The notes under the pieces were generated by a model, which searched no databases, was not told the DNA's origin, and was given only the letters and a program-made list of their open reading frames with translations. A stretch of 64,000 bases of DNA from Beijerinckiaceae bacterium (GTDB taxonomy: Bacteria; Pseudomonadota; Alphaproteobacteria; Rhizobiales; Beijerinckiaceae), in NCBI GenBank assembly GCA_019745195.1, contig JAIETL010000010.1:1-64000 (forward strand), given 5' to 3'. The position numbers were made by a program, and so were the translations under genes. Each line of letters starts with the position of its first letter. Position 1 is the stretch's first letter. This document shows positions 1 through 8,981 of the stretch, piece after piece.

Positions 1-388
<388 letters not shown>

Positions 389-389
<1 letters not shown>

Positions 390-703
390 TGCATGTCCGC
401 GTCACCGATCGCGAGGGGCAGCAGCGCGAGCTTGAAGCGCTCGAAGGCTGGCGGCTGATGGAAATCATCCGCGACTGGGGACTGCCAATCAAAGCCGAAT
501 GCGGCGGGGCCTGCGCCTGCGCCACCTGCCATGTCTATGTCTGCCCCGACTGGATCGACAAGCTGCATCCGCCGCGCGAGGACGAACTGGAGCGGCTCGA
601 CGAGGCCTTCGACGTCCGCCCCAACTCTCGCCTCGCCTGCCAGATCCTGTTCTCGCCCGAACTCGACGGGCTGACGGTGGCGCTGGCGCCGGAACTCGAC
701 TGA
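389..703 (+). CDS. 2Fe-2S ferredoxin, adrenodoxin type
   Basis: This 104-residue protein is a 2Fe-2S ferredoxin. Cluster ligands are C38, C44 and C47 (C-x5-C-x2-C) and C84 in RLACQI. That is the spacing of vertebrate and bacterial adrenodoxin-type ferredoxins, not of plant-type ones. Two extra cysteines, C42 and C52, lie near the cluster loop. I start at the ATG at 389, which overlaps the upstream stop, instead of the GTG three bases earlier. It follows a ferredoxin reductase and precedes a molybdenum hydroxylase and a 6-hydroxynicotinate-reductase-like domain. A natural role is electron delivery to that reductase. The partner assignment is inference. Confidence 0.92.
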
Positions 704-741
704 CGCGACCGGAACGCCATGAACCCGCCGAGGCCAGCATC

Positions 742-1626
742 ATGACGCGCTATTGCCGACCAAACAGCCTCGAAGAGGCCCTGACGCTGAAGGCCGAGGC
801 TGCGAGTCGCGCGCCACTCACCGTTCTGGCCGGCGGCACCGACGTCTATCCGGTGCGCACGCAGCGGGCTGCCTGGTTCGAGCCCTATCCCGATGACATG
901 CTCGACATCAGCGCGATCCCCGAACTTGGCGGCATCGACCATGGCCCGCAGGGCACGCGGATCGGGGCGATGGCGAGTTGGAGCGCGGTGATGGAAGCGG
1001 AGCTGCCGCCCGCATTCGACGCGCTCAAACAGGCGGCGCGACAGGTCGGCGGCGTCCAGATCCAGAATCGCGGCACGCTCGCCGGCAATCTCTGCAACGC
1101 CTCGCCTGCCGCCGACGGCGTGCCGCCCTTGCTGGCGCTCGATGCGGAGGTGGAGCTGGCGAGCCTGCGCGGAACACGGCGGCTGCCGCTCTCGGCCTTC
1201 ATCTTCGGCAACCGCCAGACCGCGCTCGCGCCCGACGAACTGCTCATCGCGATCCATCTGCCGCCGCAGTCGGAGGCTATGCGCTCGACCTTCCTCAAGC
1301 TCGGCGCGCGCAGCTATCTCGTGATCTCGATAGCCTCGGTCGCAGCCAACCTCGCGCTCGACGACGCAGGGCGAATCTCAGCCATCCGGATCGCGGTCGG
1401 GGCCTGCTCGGCCGCGCCGCAGCGGCTGACCGCGCTCGAACTGCGGCTGCTCGGGCAGGCAGCCTCGCCCTCGCTTGCCGAAGCCGTCACCTCGGCCGAT
1501 CTGGCGCCCCTGTCGCCGATCGCCGATGTCCGAGCCAGCGCAACCTACCGCGCCCACTCGGCAATGGTGCTGGTGCGCCGCGCGCTGGCCGCCCTGCTCT
1601 CGTCTCCGCTGGAGGTCGCCGCGTGA
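742..1626 (+). CDS. FAD-binding subunit of a xanthine dehydrogenase-family molybdenum hydroxylase
   Basis: This 294-residue protein is the medium, flavin-carrying subunit of a xanthine oxidase-family enzyme (CoxM/XdhB type). VLAGGTDVYPVR near residue 30 and the QNRGTLAGNLCNASPAAD segment are the two FAD-binding signatures. The C-terminal CO dehydrogenase flavoprotein domain follows. In this family the subunit passes electrons from the Fe-S subunit to NAD+, a quinone or another acceptor. The start is the ATG at 742. Its stop overlaps the GTG start of the next gene (GTGA), so subunits are translated in tandem. The substrate cannot be read from the sequence. Confidence 0.92.
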   Translation: MTRYCRPNSLEEALTLKAEAASRAPLTVLAGGTDVYPVRTQRAAWFEPYPDDMLDISAIPELGGIDHGPQGTRIGAMASWSAVMEAELPPAFDALKQAARQVGGVQIQNRGTLAGNLCNASPAADGVPPLLALDAEVELASLRGTRRLPLSAFIFGNRQTALAPDELLIAIHLPPQSEAMRSTFLKLGARSYLVISIASVAANLALDDAGRISAIRIAVGACSAAPQRLTALELRLLGQAASPSLAEAVTSADLAPLSPIADVRASATYRAHSAMVLVRRALAALLSSPLEVAA

Positions 1627-4600
1627 ACATCCATAACCGCTCCGCGCTCGGGGCCACGCGTGACGAGACCATCAGCTTTCGCCTCAACGGCGAAACCGTC
1701 GCGCTCAGCGTTGCGCCCGATACTCGCCTGAGCGAGACCCTGCGCACGAGCCTGGGCGCGACCGGCACGAAAGTCGGCTGCGACGCCGGCGATTGCGGCG
1801 CCTGCACGATCCTGCTGGACGGCGCGCAAGCCTGCGCCTGCCTCATTCCGGCGGGACAGATCGCGGGCCGCGCGGTCACCACGATCGAAGGCCTTGCTGA
1901 CGATCCGCTTGGCCGCGCGCTGCAGGCCTCGTTCCACGCCCATGGCGCGGCCCAGTGCGGCATCTGCACGCCCGGCATGCTGATGGCGGCCTACGATCTG
2001 CTCTCGCGTGATCTGAAACCTGAAGAGGCTGAGACTCTGGACGCGCTCGGCGGCGTGCTCTGCCGCTGCACCGGCTACATCAAGGTCGTCGAGGCGGTGC
2101 GCGCGGCGCATGGGTTTGTGGATGAGGCAAGGGAGCCTCGACCTGCCCTCTCCCCCCCCGAGGGGGAGAGCTGGAGAGGGGGGGCGATCGACGGGGCTCC
2201 CCGCTCACCCGGTCGAGCGCCCCCCACCCCTAACCCCTCCCCACAAGAGGGAGGGGAACGCGCCTCGATCGGGTCACGCATCGCCCGTCTCGACGGCGAG
2301 CCAAAGGTCGCCGGAACGGAGATTTACGGGGCCGACCGCGCTCCCGTAGACGCGCTCTGGATGCGCGCCCTGCGCTCGCCCCATCCGCGCGCCCGCTTCG
2401 CGCTGGGCGATCTCGATGCCTTCGTCGCCGCCCATCCCGGGCTGGTGAAGATCTTCACGCCCGCCGACGTGCCGGGCGAAAACTCCTTCGGCATCTATCC
2501 CCATCTCAAGGACCAGCCGGTCTTCTCGACCGGAGAGACGCGCTATCGCGGCGAATGCGTGCTCGCCATCGTCGGCGAGAAGGCGGCGGTCGAAGGGGTG
2601 CGCATGAGCGAGTTCCCGATCGTCTGGGCGCAGCTCACCCCGATGATCGGCAGCGAGGCGGCGCTCGCCGAGACCGCATTCCCCCTTCACGACTTCGCGC
2701 CCGACAATGTGCTGACGCGCGGTCGTGTCGTCAGCGGCGATGTCGAGGCCGGCTTCGCGCAAGCGGCGCATGTTGCGTCGGGCGACTTCGAGACCGGCTT
2801 CGTCGAACACGCCTATATCGAGCCTGAAGCCGGCTATGCACAGCGCGTCGGCGATACGATAGAAGTCTTCGCCTGCACGCAGGCCCCGTATATGGATCGC
2901 GACGAGGTCGCGCGCGTGTTGGGCATCCCGCTCGACGCCGTCCGCATCATCCCCTCGGCCTGCGGCGGCGGCTTCGGCGGCAAGCTCGACGTCTCCCTGC
3001 AGCCGATGCTGGCGGTCGCGGCCTGGGTGCTGAAGCGGCCCGTCGCCTGCGTCTTCGGGCGGATCGAGTCGATGGTCTCCTCGACCAAGCGTCACCCGTC
3101 GCAGATCACGGCCAAGGCGGCCTGCGACGCAGACGGAAAGCTCGTCGCCTACGCGATGGAGGGCGATTTCGACACCGGGGCCTATTCCTCATGGGGGCCG
3201 ACGGTGGCCGGCCGCGTGCCGGTCCATGCGACGGGGCCTTACAAAGTGCCCAACGTCCGCAACCTGTCCCGCGCGATCTACACCAACGGCCCGCCATCGG
3301 GGGCGTTTCGTGGCTTCGGCGCGCCACAGGCGGCGATCGCGCAGGAGAGCCTGTTCGACGACCTTGCGGATGCCGCCGGCATCGACCGGCTGGAGTTCCG
3401 CCTGATCAACGCGATCCGGGCCGGCGACGCGACGCCTTGCGGCCAGGTGCTGGAAGCCAGCGCCGGGCTGTCCGAGTGCCTCGAAGCACTCAAGCCGCAT
3501 TGGCAGGCCCTGCTCGCGGAGGCTACCGCTTTCAACGCCAAAGAGGGTCGCTCCCGGCGCGGCGTCGGCATCGGCTGCATGTGGTACGGCATCGGCAATA
3601 CCGGCATGTCGAACCCCTCGACGATGCGGATCACGCTCGACAGGGACGGCGCCCTGACCTTCTGGAACGGCGCGGTCGATATCGGCCAGGGCTCGACCAC
3701 GGTCCTGACCCAGATCGCGGCCGATGCGCTCGGGCTGCCGATCGAGCAGTTCCGGCTCGTCATCGGCGACAGCGCGCTGACGCTCGACGCCGGAAAAACC
3801 TCGGCTTCGCGCCAGACCTTCGTTTCGGGCCGGGCCTCGGAGGCCGCTGCCAAGGATCTGCGGGCCGCGATCCTGCGCCTGACCAATGCCGGCGAAGGCG
3901 CGAGCCTTCAGCTCGACGGGACGAGCCTGATCGTCACCGAGAACGGCGTCTCCGCCCGGATCGACCTCGCCGCCCTCCCCGCGAATGCCGACGGCGTCGT
4001 GCTCGAAGGCCTCGGCTCCTTCGACCCGCCGACCATCCCGCTCGATGCTGACGGCCAGGGCGTGCCCTACGCCACCTATGGCTTCGCCGCGCAGATCGCC
4101 TCGCTCGACGTCGATCTCGATCTCGGCACGGTCAAGCTGAACCGCATCGTCGCGGCCCATGACGTCGGGCGCGCGATCAACCCAATGCTGGTCGAGGGCC
4201 AGATCCATGGCGGCATTGCCCAGGGCGTCGGGCTTGCGCTGATGGAGGAATACCTCCCCGGCCGCACCGAGAACCTGCACGATTATCTGATCCCAACCGC
4301 GGGTGACATTCCTCCGATCGATATCATCCTGATCGAGGATCCCGAGCCGCTTGGCCCCTCCGGCGCGAAAGGCATCGGCGAGCCGGCCTTGGTGCCGACA
4401 GCGCCGGCGATCCTCAGTGCAATCCGATATGCGACCGGCGTGACGCCGAGGCAGATACCCGTCCTGCCGCATCGGCTCTGGGAACTGATGCGGGAGAAGG
4501 ACAGCAGCGGAACCACGACAGACTCTCCTCCCCCTCGTGGGGAGGAGTTGGAGGTGGGGGGCGCGCCGCCTGGTGAGCGGTCATCGAAGACGGAGCCTGC

Positions 4601-6206
4601 GCTGGGGGATGCCTCGCCAAGCGGCACGCCCCCCCTCTCCATCTCTCCCCCACAAGGGGGGAGAGAGGAGCGTTTGCCTGCGAGCGAGACGGAAACCACT
4701 GCCTCCGCCCTCGCCGAACGCTCGCGCAAATTCGGCGCGGCCGAGGGTGAGGACGGCATCATCCGCTGCGACGCCTGCCCGGTGCTGTGCCGGATCAGGC
4801 CCGGCCGCTCCGGCGCTTGCTCGCGCTACGCCAATCAGGACGGTCTGCTCGTACGCACCGATCCGGTCGTGTTGCTGGCGGAAGCAGTCGGGACCAGCCA
4901 ACCGCTGGTGCCCTTCGCGCAAAGCGCCGGGGACTGGGACGGCTCTGCCCTGCCGGCAAATCGCGTCTTCGTCACCGGCATCGGCTCGGGCACGACCTAT
5001 CCCGACTACAAGCCCGCGCCCTTCATCGTCTCGTCTCAGCACGAGGGCGTCGATACGGTCACCGTGGTGACCGAGGGCATCTTCTCCTATTGCGGGATCA
5101 AGGTGAAGATCGACACCGACCGGCATCTCGGCCCGGAGACGGCCGCGATCCGCAGCAAGGGCGAGCAGGTCGGCCATGTCACCACGGCCGAATACGGCTC
5201 GCAGATGCTCTCGCTCGGCGGTGTGCGCCATCTCACGGGCGGTTCCAAGAAAGAAGGCAACGCCACTTGCGAGGCGATGCTGCTGCTCGCCAATGGCGAG
5301 GCTGTGGAACTGACCATCGACGGCGGCCACAGCGTCGTCGTCCAGGCCGGCCAGCCGCCGATCGTCGACGGCAAGCCGGAGCAGCGCATGCGCGTCGGCT
5401 GTGGCTCGGCCACGATCGGCATTTTTGCGCAGCAATGGCGCGACCATGTCGACGAGGTCATCGTCGTCGACGACCACATCACCGGCGTGCTGACCGAGCA
5501 CCAGGCCGGTCGCGTCCTCGACATGAAGCCCGCCGGCATCCGCGTGCGCGGGCGAAAATCGACGCCGGGGCGCTATTTTCAGGTCGCCGAGCCCGGCCTC
5601 GGCTGGGGCGGCACGGACATCACGCAGCCGCTTTCGATCATCCAGAAAATCGACGAAAAGCTGGCCTGGCCGGGCATGCGCCTGCTGATGACCTCGACCA
5701 CAGGCGAGGACTCGGCCTTCTTCGTGCTCGACGAGACCTTGATTCCGGTGGAGGCACAGATGCCCGCAGCCGTGCGGCAGGTAGTCGAGCGCATCGGCGA
5801 GAACTGCGAGCCGTCGCTCTGCACCGTGACCTTCATGGCCGGCGCAGGCGGCTCGCTTCGCGCCGGCGTCACCGAGAACCCGGTGCTGCTGACGCGCTCG
5901 GTCCAGTCCGGCTCGACGCGGGTGACGATGGGTGGCGCGCCTGTCTTCGTTTGGCCGGGCGGCGGCATTACCGTGATGGTCGATGTCCTGCGGCTGCCGA
6001 GGAATGCCTTTGGTTCGGTGCCGACGCCGGCGCTGGTCGCGCCGATCGAGTTCACCTTGCCGCGCGCGCTTTATCTCGCGCTCGGCGGCCATGAAGACGA
6101 GATCGTCCCCATCGAGGATGTGCTGCGGGCTTATGGCGGGGACGCGCGGATCGAGCGGGCGCTGGCGGAGAACCCGTGGCCCCTGCAGCGAAACGCTAGC
6201 TCATGA
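1623..6206 (+). CDS. Tripartite fusion: 2Fe-2S subunit + molybdopterin subunit + 6-hydroxynicotinate reductase-like domain
   Basis: One uninterrupted frame of 1527 residues begins at a GTG overlapping the FAD-subunit stop. Residues 1-170 are the two-cluster small subunit of a molybdenum hydroxylase, with C53, C58, C61, C73 and then C112, C115, C147, C149. Residues about 218-960 are the molybdopterin subunit. GGGFGGK, GAFRGFG and GAKGIGEP are visible; E920 is the expected catalytic glutamate. Residues about 1035-1527 resemble 6-hydroxynicotinate reductase, with C1049, C1052, C1056 and C1066 as likely Fe-S ligands. These parts are normally separate genes. Proline/glycine-rich linkers encoded by palindromic repeats lie at both joints (2145-2260 and 4522-4670). 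Such domains would hydroxylate a ring and then reduce it using ferredoxin. Whether the product stays fused, and what the substrate is, are unknown. Confidence 0.85.
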   Translation: MNIHNRSALGATRDETISFRLNGETVALSVAPDTRLSETLRTSLGATGTKVGCDAGDCGACTILLDGAQACACLIPAGQIAGRAVTTIEGLADDPLGRALQASFHAHGAAQCGICTPGMLMAAYDLLSRDLKPEEAETLDALGGVLCRCTGYIKVVEAVRAAHGFVDEAREPRPALSPPEGESWRGGAIDGAPRSPGRAPPTPNPSPQEGGERASIGSRIARLDGEPKVAGTEIYGADRAPVDALWMRALRSPHPRARFALGDLDAFVAAHPGLVKIFTPADVPGENSFGIYPHLKDQPVFSTGETRYRGECVLAIVGEKAAVEGVRMSEFPIVWAQLTPMIGSEAALAETAFPLHDFAPDNVLTRGRVVSGDVEAGFAQAAHVASGDFETGFVEHAYIEPEAGYAQRVGDTIEVFACTQAPYMDRDEVARVLGIPLDAVRIIPSACGGGFGGKLDVSLQPMLAVAAWVLKRPVACVFGRIESMVSSTKRHPSQITAKAACDADGKLVAYAMEGDFDTGAYSSWGPTVAGRVPVHATGPYKVPNVRNLSRAIYTNGPPSGAFRGFGAPQAAIAQESLFDDLADAAGIDRLEFRLINAIRAGDATPCGQVLEASAGLSECLEALKPHWQALLAEATAFNAKEGRSRRGVGIGCMWYGIGNTGMSNPSTMRITLDRDGALTFWNGAVDIGQGSTTVLTQIAADALGLPIEQFRLVIGDSALTLDAGKTSASRQTFVSGRASEAAAKDLRAAILRLTNAGEGASLQLDGTSLIVTENGVSARIDLAALPANADGVVLEGLGSFDPPTIPLDADGQGVPYATYGFAAQIASLDVDLDLGTVKLNRIVAAHDVGRAINPMLVEGQIHGGIAQGVGLALMEEYLPGRTENLHDYLIPTAGDIPPIDIILIEDPEPLGPSGAKGIGEPALVPTAPAILSAIRYATGVTPRQIPVLPHRLWELMREKDSSGTTTDSPPPRGEELEVGGAPPGERSSKTEPALGDASPSGTPPLSISPPQGGREERLPASETETTASALAERSRKFGAAEGEDGIIRCDACPVLCRIRPGRSGACSRYANQDGLLVRTDPVVLLAEAVGTSQPLVPFAQSAGDWDGSALPANRVFVTGIGSGTTYPDYKPAPFIVSSQHEGVDTVTVVTEGIFSYCGIKVKIDTDRHLGPETAAIRSKGEQVGHVTTAEYGSQMLSLGGVRHLTGGSKKEGNATCEAMLLLANGEAVELTIDGGHSVVVQAGQPPIVDGKPEQRMRVGCGSATIGIFAQQWRDHVDEVIVVDDHITGVLTEHQAGRVLDMKPAGIRVRGRKSTPGRYFQVAEPGLGWGGTDITQPLSIIQKIDEKLAWPGMRLLMTSTTGEDSAFFVLDETLIPVEAQMPAAVRQVVERIGENCEPSLCTVTFMAGAGGSLRAGVTENPVLLTRSVQSGSTRVTMGGAPVFVWPGGGITVMVDVLRLPRNAFGSVPTPALVAPIEFTLPRALYLALGGHEDEIVPIEDVLRAYGGDARIERALAENPWPLQRNASS
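2145..2260. repeat. Palindromic repeat, family B, in frame inside the fusion gene
   Basis: The element has C-rich/G-rich hairpins at each end: CTCTCC with GGAGAG near 2149-2170 and CCCCTCC with GGAGGGG near 2235-2257. It is read through in frame as a linker rich in Pro, Gly, Ser and Glu, containing PPTPNPSPQEGGE. Related copies lie at 4522-4670, 7998-8136, 10917-11082 and 15950-16101, the last more divergent. It falls exactly between the 2Fe-2S and molybdopterin domains. Confidence 0.85.
4522..4670. repeat. Palindromic repeat, family B, in frame inside the fusion gene
   Basis: This is the second in-frame copy. It starts with CTCTCCTCCCCCTCGTGGGG and ends in a complementary hairpin around CCCCCACAAGGGGGGAGAG. 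It is translated as a disordered-looking linker containing SPPPRGEE and ISPPQGG. It separates the end of the molybdopterin domain from the reductase-like domain. Confidence 0.85.
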
Positions 6207-6217
6207 TACCCTCAACC

Positions 6218-6314
6218 CTCATCCTGAGGAGCCGCGAAGCGGCGTCTCGAAGGATCGCCCAGTGCGCTCTGGAGCATCCTTCGAGACGCGCCTTTGGCGC
6301 TCCTCAGGATGAGG
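6218..6314. repeat. Palindromic repeat, family A
   Basis: CCTCATCCTGAGGAGC at the left end is matched by GCTCCTCAGGATGAGG at the right, and inner arms GTCTCGAAGGAT and ATCCTTCGAGAC face each other. It fills the gap between the fusion gene and the UPF0280 gene. Other copies are at 21256-21384, 42315-42434 and 44120-44249. Its long stem could also act as an mRNA hairpin or processing site. Confidence 0.92.
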
Positions 6315-6324
6315 CCTGAGAGAG

Positions 6325-7194
6325 GTGACGCGCTTCGTGAGCGGGCACCGCGTCGCCCGCCTGCCCGGCAACCGGCTGCACCTCAACGAAGGCCCGAGCG
6401 ATCTCGTCATCGCCGCCTTTGGTGAACCCGGCGAGATCGAACGCGCGTATGCAGCCGCCGAGGCGGCGTTCGACGGCTTGCTTGCGGAACTCGCCTCCGA
6501 ACTGCCCCTCCTGCGCCAGTCGCTCGACCACCAGCCGCCATCGCTGCATGGCGAAACGGCCCGGCGCATGGCCCGCGCCTGCTGGCCGCATCGCAGCCGG
6601 TTCATCACCCCGATGGCGGCGGTCGCCGGAGCGGTCGCGGACACTGTGCTCGCCGCGATGCTCGCCGCGGCGCCCGGTCTGGAACGCGCCTATGTCAACA
6701 ATGGCGGCGACATCGCGGTGCATCTCACGCCGCAACACACGCTCGACATCGGCGTCGTGCCCTCGCTGGCGCGCGCGCGGCCGGAAGGTTTTCTGCGGTT
6801 GGAAGCACATCATCGCGTTGGCGGCGTCGCGACCAGCGGCTGGCGTGGACGCTCCTTTTCGCGCGGCATCGCCGATGCCGTTACCGTGCTGGCGCGCTCG
6901 GCCGCCGAGGCCGACGCGGCCGCGACGATCATCGCCAATGCTGTCGATATCGACGACCCGGCAATCGTTCGGAAGCCGGCTTATGAACTCGATCCAGACA
7001 GCGATCTCAAGGGCTTGGCGGTGACGGTGGATGTCGGGCCGCTGGCTCCGGAGGCTGTGGCGGCGGCTCTGGCGAACGGTGTCGGAGTTGCGCAGGCGCT
7101 GCTGGCGGAAGGGCTGATTGAGGGAGCGCTGCTGGCTCTTGCGGGCGAATGGCGCAGCGTTGGTGGCGCAGCAATCCCGTCTTTGCGAGCGTAG
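6325..7194 (+). CDS. UPF0280 family protein (ApbE-like superfamily)
   Basis: This 289-residue protein has a GTG start. I recognise UPF0280 from the segment AAVAGAVADTVLAAM, followed by YVNNGGDIAVHL and the SGWRGRSFSRGIADAVTVLA segment. UPF0280 proteins fall in the superfamily that includes ApbE, the FAD:protein FMN transferase, but no member's activity is assumed here. I recall members beside 6-hydroxynicotinate-reductase-like genes in other Rhizobiales; this is recollection, not a search. A cofactor or maturation role for the neighbouring enzymes is plausible. The last few codons and the stop lie inside a family D repeat, so the natural C-terminus may have been replaced. Confidence 0.85.
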   Translation: MTRFVSGHRVARLPGNRLHLNEGPSDLVIAAFGEPGEIERAYAAAEAAFDGLLAELASELPLLRQSLDHQPPSLHGETARRMARACWPHRSRFITPMAAVAGAVADTVLAAMLAAAPGLERAYVNNGGDIAVHLTPQHTLDIGVVPSLARARPEGFLRLEAHHRVGGVATSGWRGRSFSRGIADAVTVLARSAAEADAAATIIANAVDIDDPAIVRKPAYELDPDSDLKGLAVTVDVGPLAPEAVAAALANGVGVAQALLAEGLIEGALLALAGEWRSVGGAAIPSLRA

Positions 7195-7255
7195 CGAAGC
7201 AATCTAGGAGACGTAGAGCGAGACGCTGGATTGCTTCGCTGCGCTCGCAAAGATG
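7178..7255. repeat. Palindromic repeat, family D
   Basis: CGTCTTTGCGAGCGTAGCGA on the left faces TTGCTTCGCTGCGCTCGCAA on the right. The other copy is at 53232-53309. The left arm supplies the last codons (Ser-Leu-Arg-Ala) and the TAG of the UPF0280 gene. The right arm ends just before the livF stop, so the element lies between convergent genes and may double as a terminator hairpin. Confidence 0.9.
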
Positions 7256-7257
7256 GC

Positions 7258-7968
7258 CTAAACCGACAGATACTGCGTCCGCACTGCCTCGTTCGCCTTC
7301 AGCTCGTCCATCGTCCCGGTGAACCGGATCATGCCCTTCTCGATGATCGCGGCGCGGTCGGCTACGTTGCCGGCGAAATGCAGGTTCTGCTCGGAGATCA
7401 GCACCGTCAGCCCCTCGCCTTTCAGCGCCAGTATCGTCTTCGCCATCTCCTCGATGATCACCGGCGCGAGACCTTCCGATGGCTCGTCGAGCAGGACGAG
7501 CTTGGGGTTGCCCATCAGCGTGCGCGCGATCGTCAGCATCTGTTGCTCGCCGCCCGACATCGCCCCGCCCGGCCGGTCGCGCATGCGCCCGAGATTGGGG
7601 AAGAGCGAAAAAAGCCGCTCCGGCGTCCAGTGCGGGGCATCGGGACGCGGCGGGCGCTGGGCGACGGAGAGGTTCTCCATCACCGTAAGCTCGGAAAAGA
7701 CGCGCCTGTCCTCCGGCACATAGCCGATGCCGAGCCTCGCGATCTCAAAGGGCTCGCGGCCCTGCACCGGCTGCCCCTCGAAGCTGACGCTGCCGCCGGC
7801 CGGAGGTACGAGCCCCATCACCGCCTTCATCGTCGTGGACTTGCCGGCGCCGTTGCGGCCCATCAGCGCCAGCACCTCGCCGCGATTCATCGAGAACGCG
7901 ACGCCCTGGAGGATATGGGCGCGGCTGTAATAGGCATCGAGCCCGGTGATTTCCAGCATGGCGGTCAC
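7258..7968 (-). CDS. livF: ABC transporter ATP-binding protein, LivF type
   Basis: This 236-residue ATPase belongs to the HAAT (branched-chain amino acid) family. Walker A is GRNGAGKST, the signature is MSGGEQQML, Walker B is LVLLDEPSEG, and the switch segment is ISEQNLHFA. The protein drives import from the cytoplasmic face together with LivG and the fused permease. It is the last gene of the four-gene - strand importer and converges on the UPF0280 gene. A 200-base gap holding a family B repeat separates it from livG. HAAT systems carry amino acids, but also many aromatic acids and amides, so the substrate is open. Confidence 0.93.
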   Translation of the reverse strand: MTAMLEITGLDAYYSRAHILQGVAFSMNRGEVLALMGRNGAGKSTTMKAVMGLVPPAGGSVSFEGQPVQGREPFEIARLGIGYVPEDRRVFSELTVMENLSVAQRPPRPDAPHWTPERLFSLFPNLGRMRDRPGGAMSGGEQQMLTIARTLMGNPKLVLLDEPSEGLAPVIIEEMAKTILALKGEGLTVLISEQNLHFAGNVADRAAIIEKGMIRFTGTMDELKANEAVRTQYLSV

Positions 7969-7997
7969 GATCCGACCTCGATGAAGGCCGCAACGCG

Positions 7998-8136
7998 TTC
8001 CCTTCCCCCCGCTTGCGGTGGGGAAGGGCTAGGGATGGGGGGGCGTGCAGGACGAGCCCAGACGCATGTCGCAAAGCGACGGCCTGGACTCTCCCCCCCA
8101 CCCCGACCCTCCCCACCGCAAGCGGGGGGAGGGAGA
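7998..8136. repeat. Palindromic repeat, family B
   Basis: The left hairpin CCCCCCGCTTGCGGTGGGG is matched by CCCCACCGCAAGCGGGGGG on the right. The element fills the space between livG and livF. Here it splits two genes of one operon without joining them. Confidence 0.88.
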
Positions 8137-8171
8137 CACGCGCCATACTGTTCGACGAACAAGGCCATGGC

Positions 8172-8981
8172 TCAATGCCCTCCCGAAGTCGCGCCGGATC
8201 CGAGATAGACTGCCCGCACATTGGGATCGTGGCGCACCTGCTCAGCCGTGCCATGGGCGATCAGGCGGCCGCGATCGAGCACGATGACGCTGTCGGAATG
8301 GGTGAAGACGACGTCCATGTCGTGCTCGGTGAAGAGCACGGCAATGCCCTTGGCGGCGGCGATCTCGGCCGTCAGCGCCATCAGTTCGATGCGCTCGCGC
8401 GGGGCCATTCCCGCCGTCGGCTCGTCCATCAGCAGGAGTTTCGGCTGGTTCGCAAGCGCCACCGCGAGTTCGACGCGCTTGAGGTCGCCATAGGCGAGCA
8501 CGCCGCAGGCGCGATCGGCCTGGCTCTCCATTCCGACCTGGCCGAGCAGCGCATCGGCCGCCTCGCGGTATTTGTCGCGGGCGCGGCCGAACGGGCTGAA
8601 GATTTCGCCCGCATGCGAGATCAGCGCCATCTGGATGTTCTCGCGCACGGTCATCGAGGTGAAGGTCGCGGTGATCTGGAAGGTGCGCCCCACCCCCATG
8701 CGCCAGACGGCGCGCGGCTTTATGCCGGTGATCGGGCGGCCCGCCAGCACGACCTCGCCCTTGTCGGGCTTGAGCTGGCCGTTGAGCATGTTGAAGCACG
8801 TCGTCTTGCCAGCGCCGTTCGGCCCGATCAGCGCCAGCATCGTCCCGGCCTCGACCGAGAACGACACGCCGTCGACCGCGCGCACGCCGCCGAAGGATTT
8901 CTGCAGGTCGCGGACCACGAGCACGGGCGCGCTCGCATCGACGGCGGTGGCGACCTGCGAAGGCGTCATGACCACGCTCAT
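8172..8981 (-). CDS. livG: ABC transporter ATP-binding protein, LivG type
   Basis: This 269-residue ATPase has Walker A GPNGAGKTT, Walker B LLLMDEPTAGM and the LivG-type stretch with GVGRTFQI after the first subdomain. The final VRHDPNVRAVYLG is the usual LivG C-terminus. I chose the ATG at 8981 because it overlaps the permease stop by four bases (ATGA); a second in-frame ATG (8969) lies four codons later. The protein forms the ATPase pair with LivF. Confidence 0.93.
   Translation of the reverse strand: MSVVMTPSQVATAVDASAPVLVVRDLQKSFGGVRAVDGVSFSVEAGTMLALIGPNGAGKTTCFNMLNGQLKPDKGEVVLAGRPITGIKPRAVWRMGVGRTFQITATFTSMTVRENIQMALISHAGEIFSPFGRARDKYREAADALLGQVGMESQADRACGVLAYGDLKRVELAVALANQPKLLLMDEPTAGMAPRERIELMALTAEIAAAKGIAVLFTEHDMDVVFTHSDSVIVLDRGRLIAHGTAEQVRHDPNVRAVYLGSGATSGGH

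Noticed and set aside
6218..6314. CRISPR or IS remnant because of repeated arms
   Set aside because: The copies are single dispersed palindromes without spacers, transposase or target duplications.
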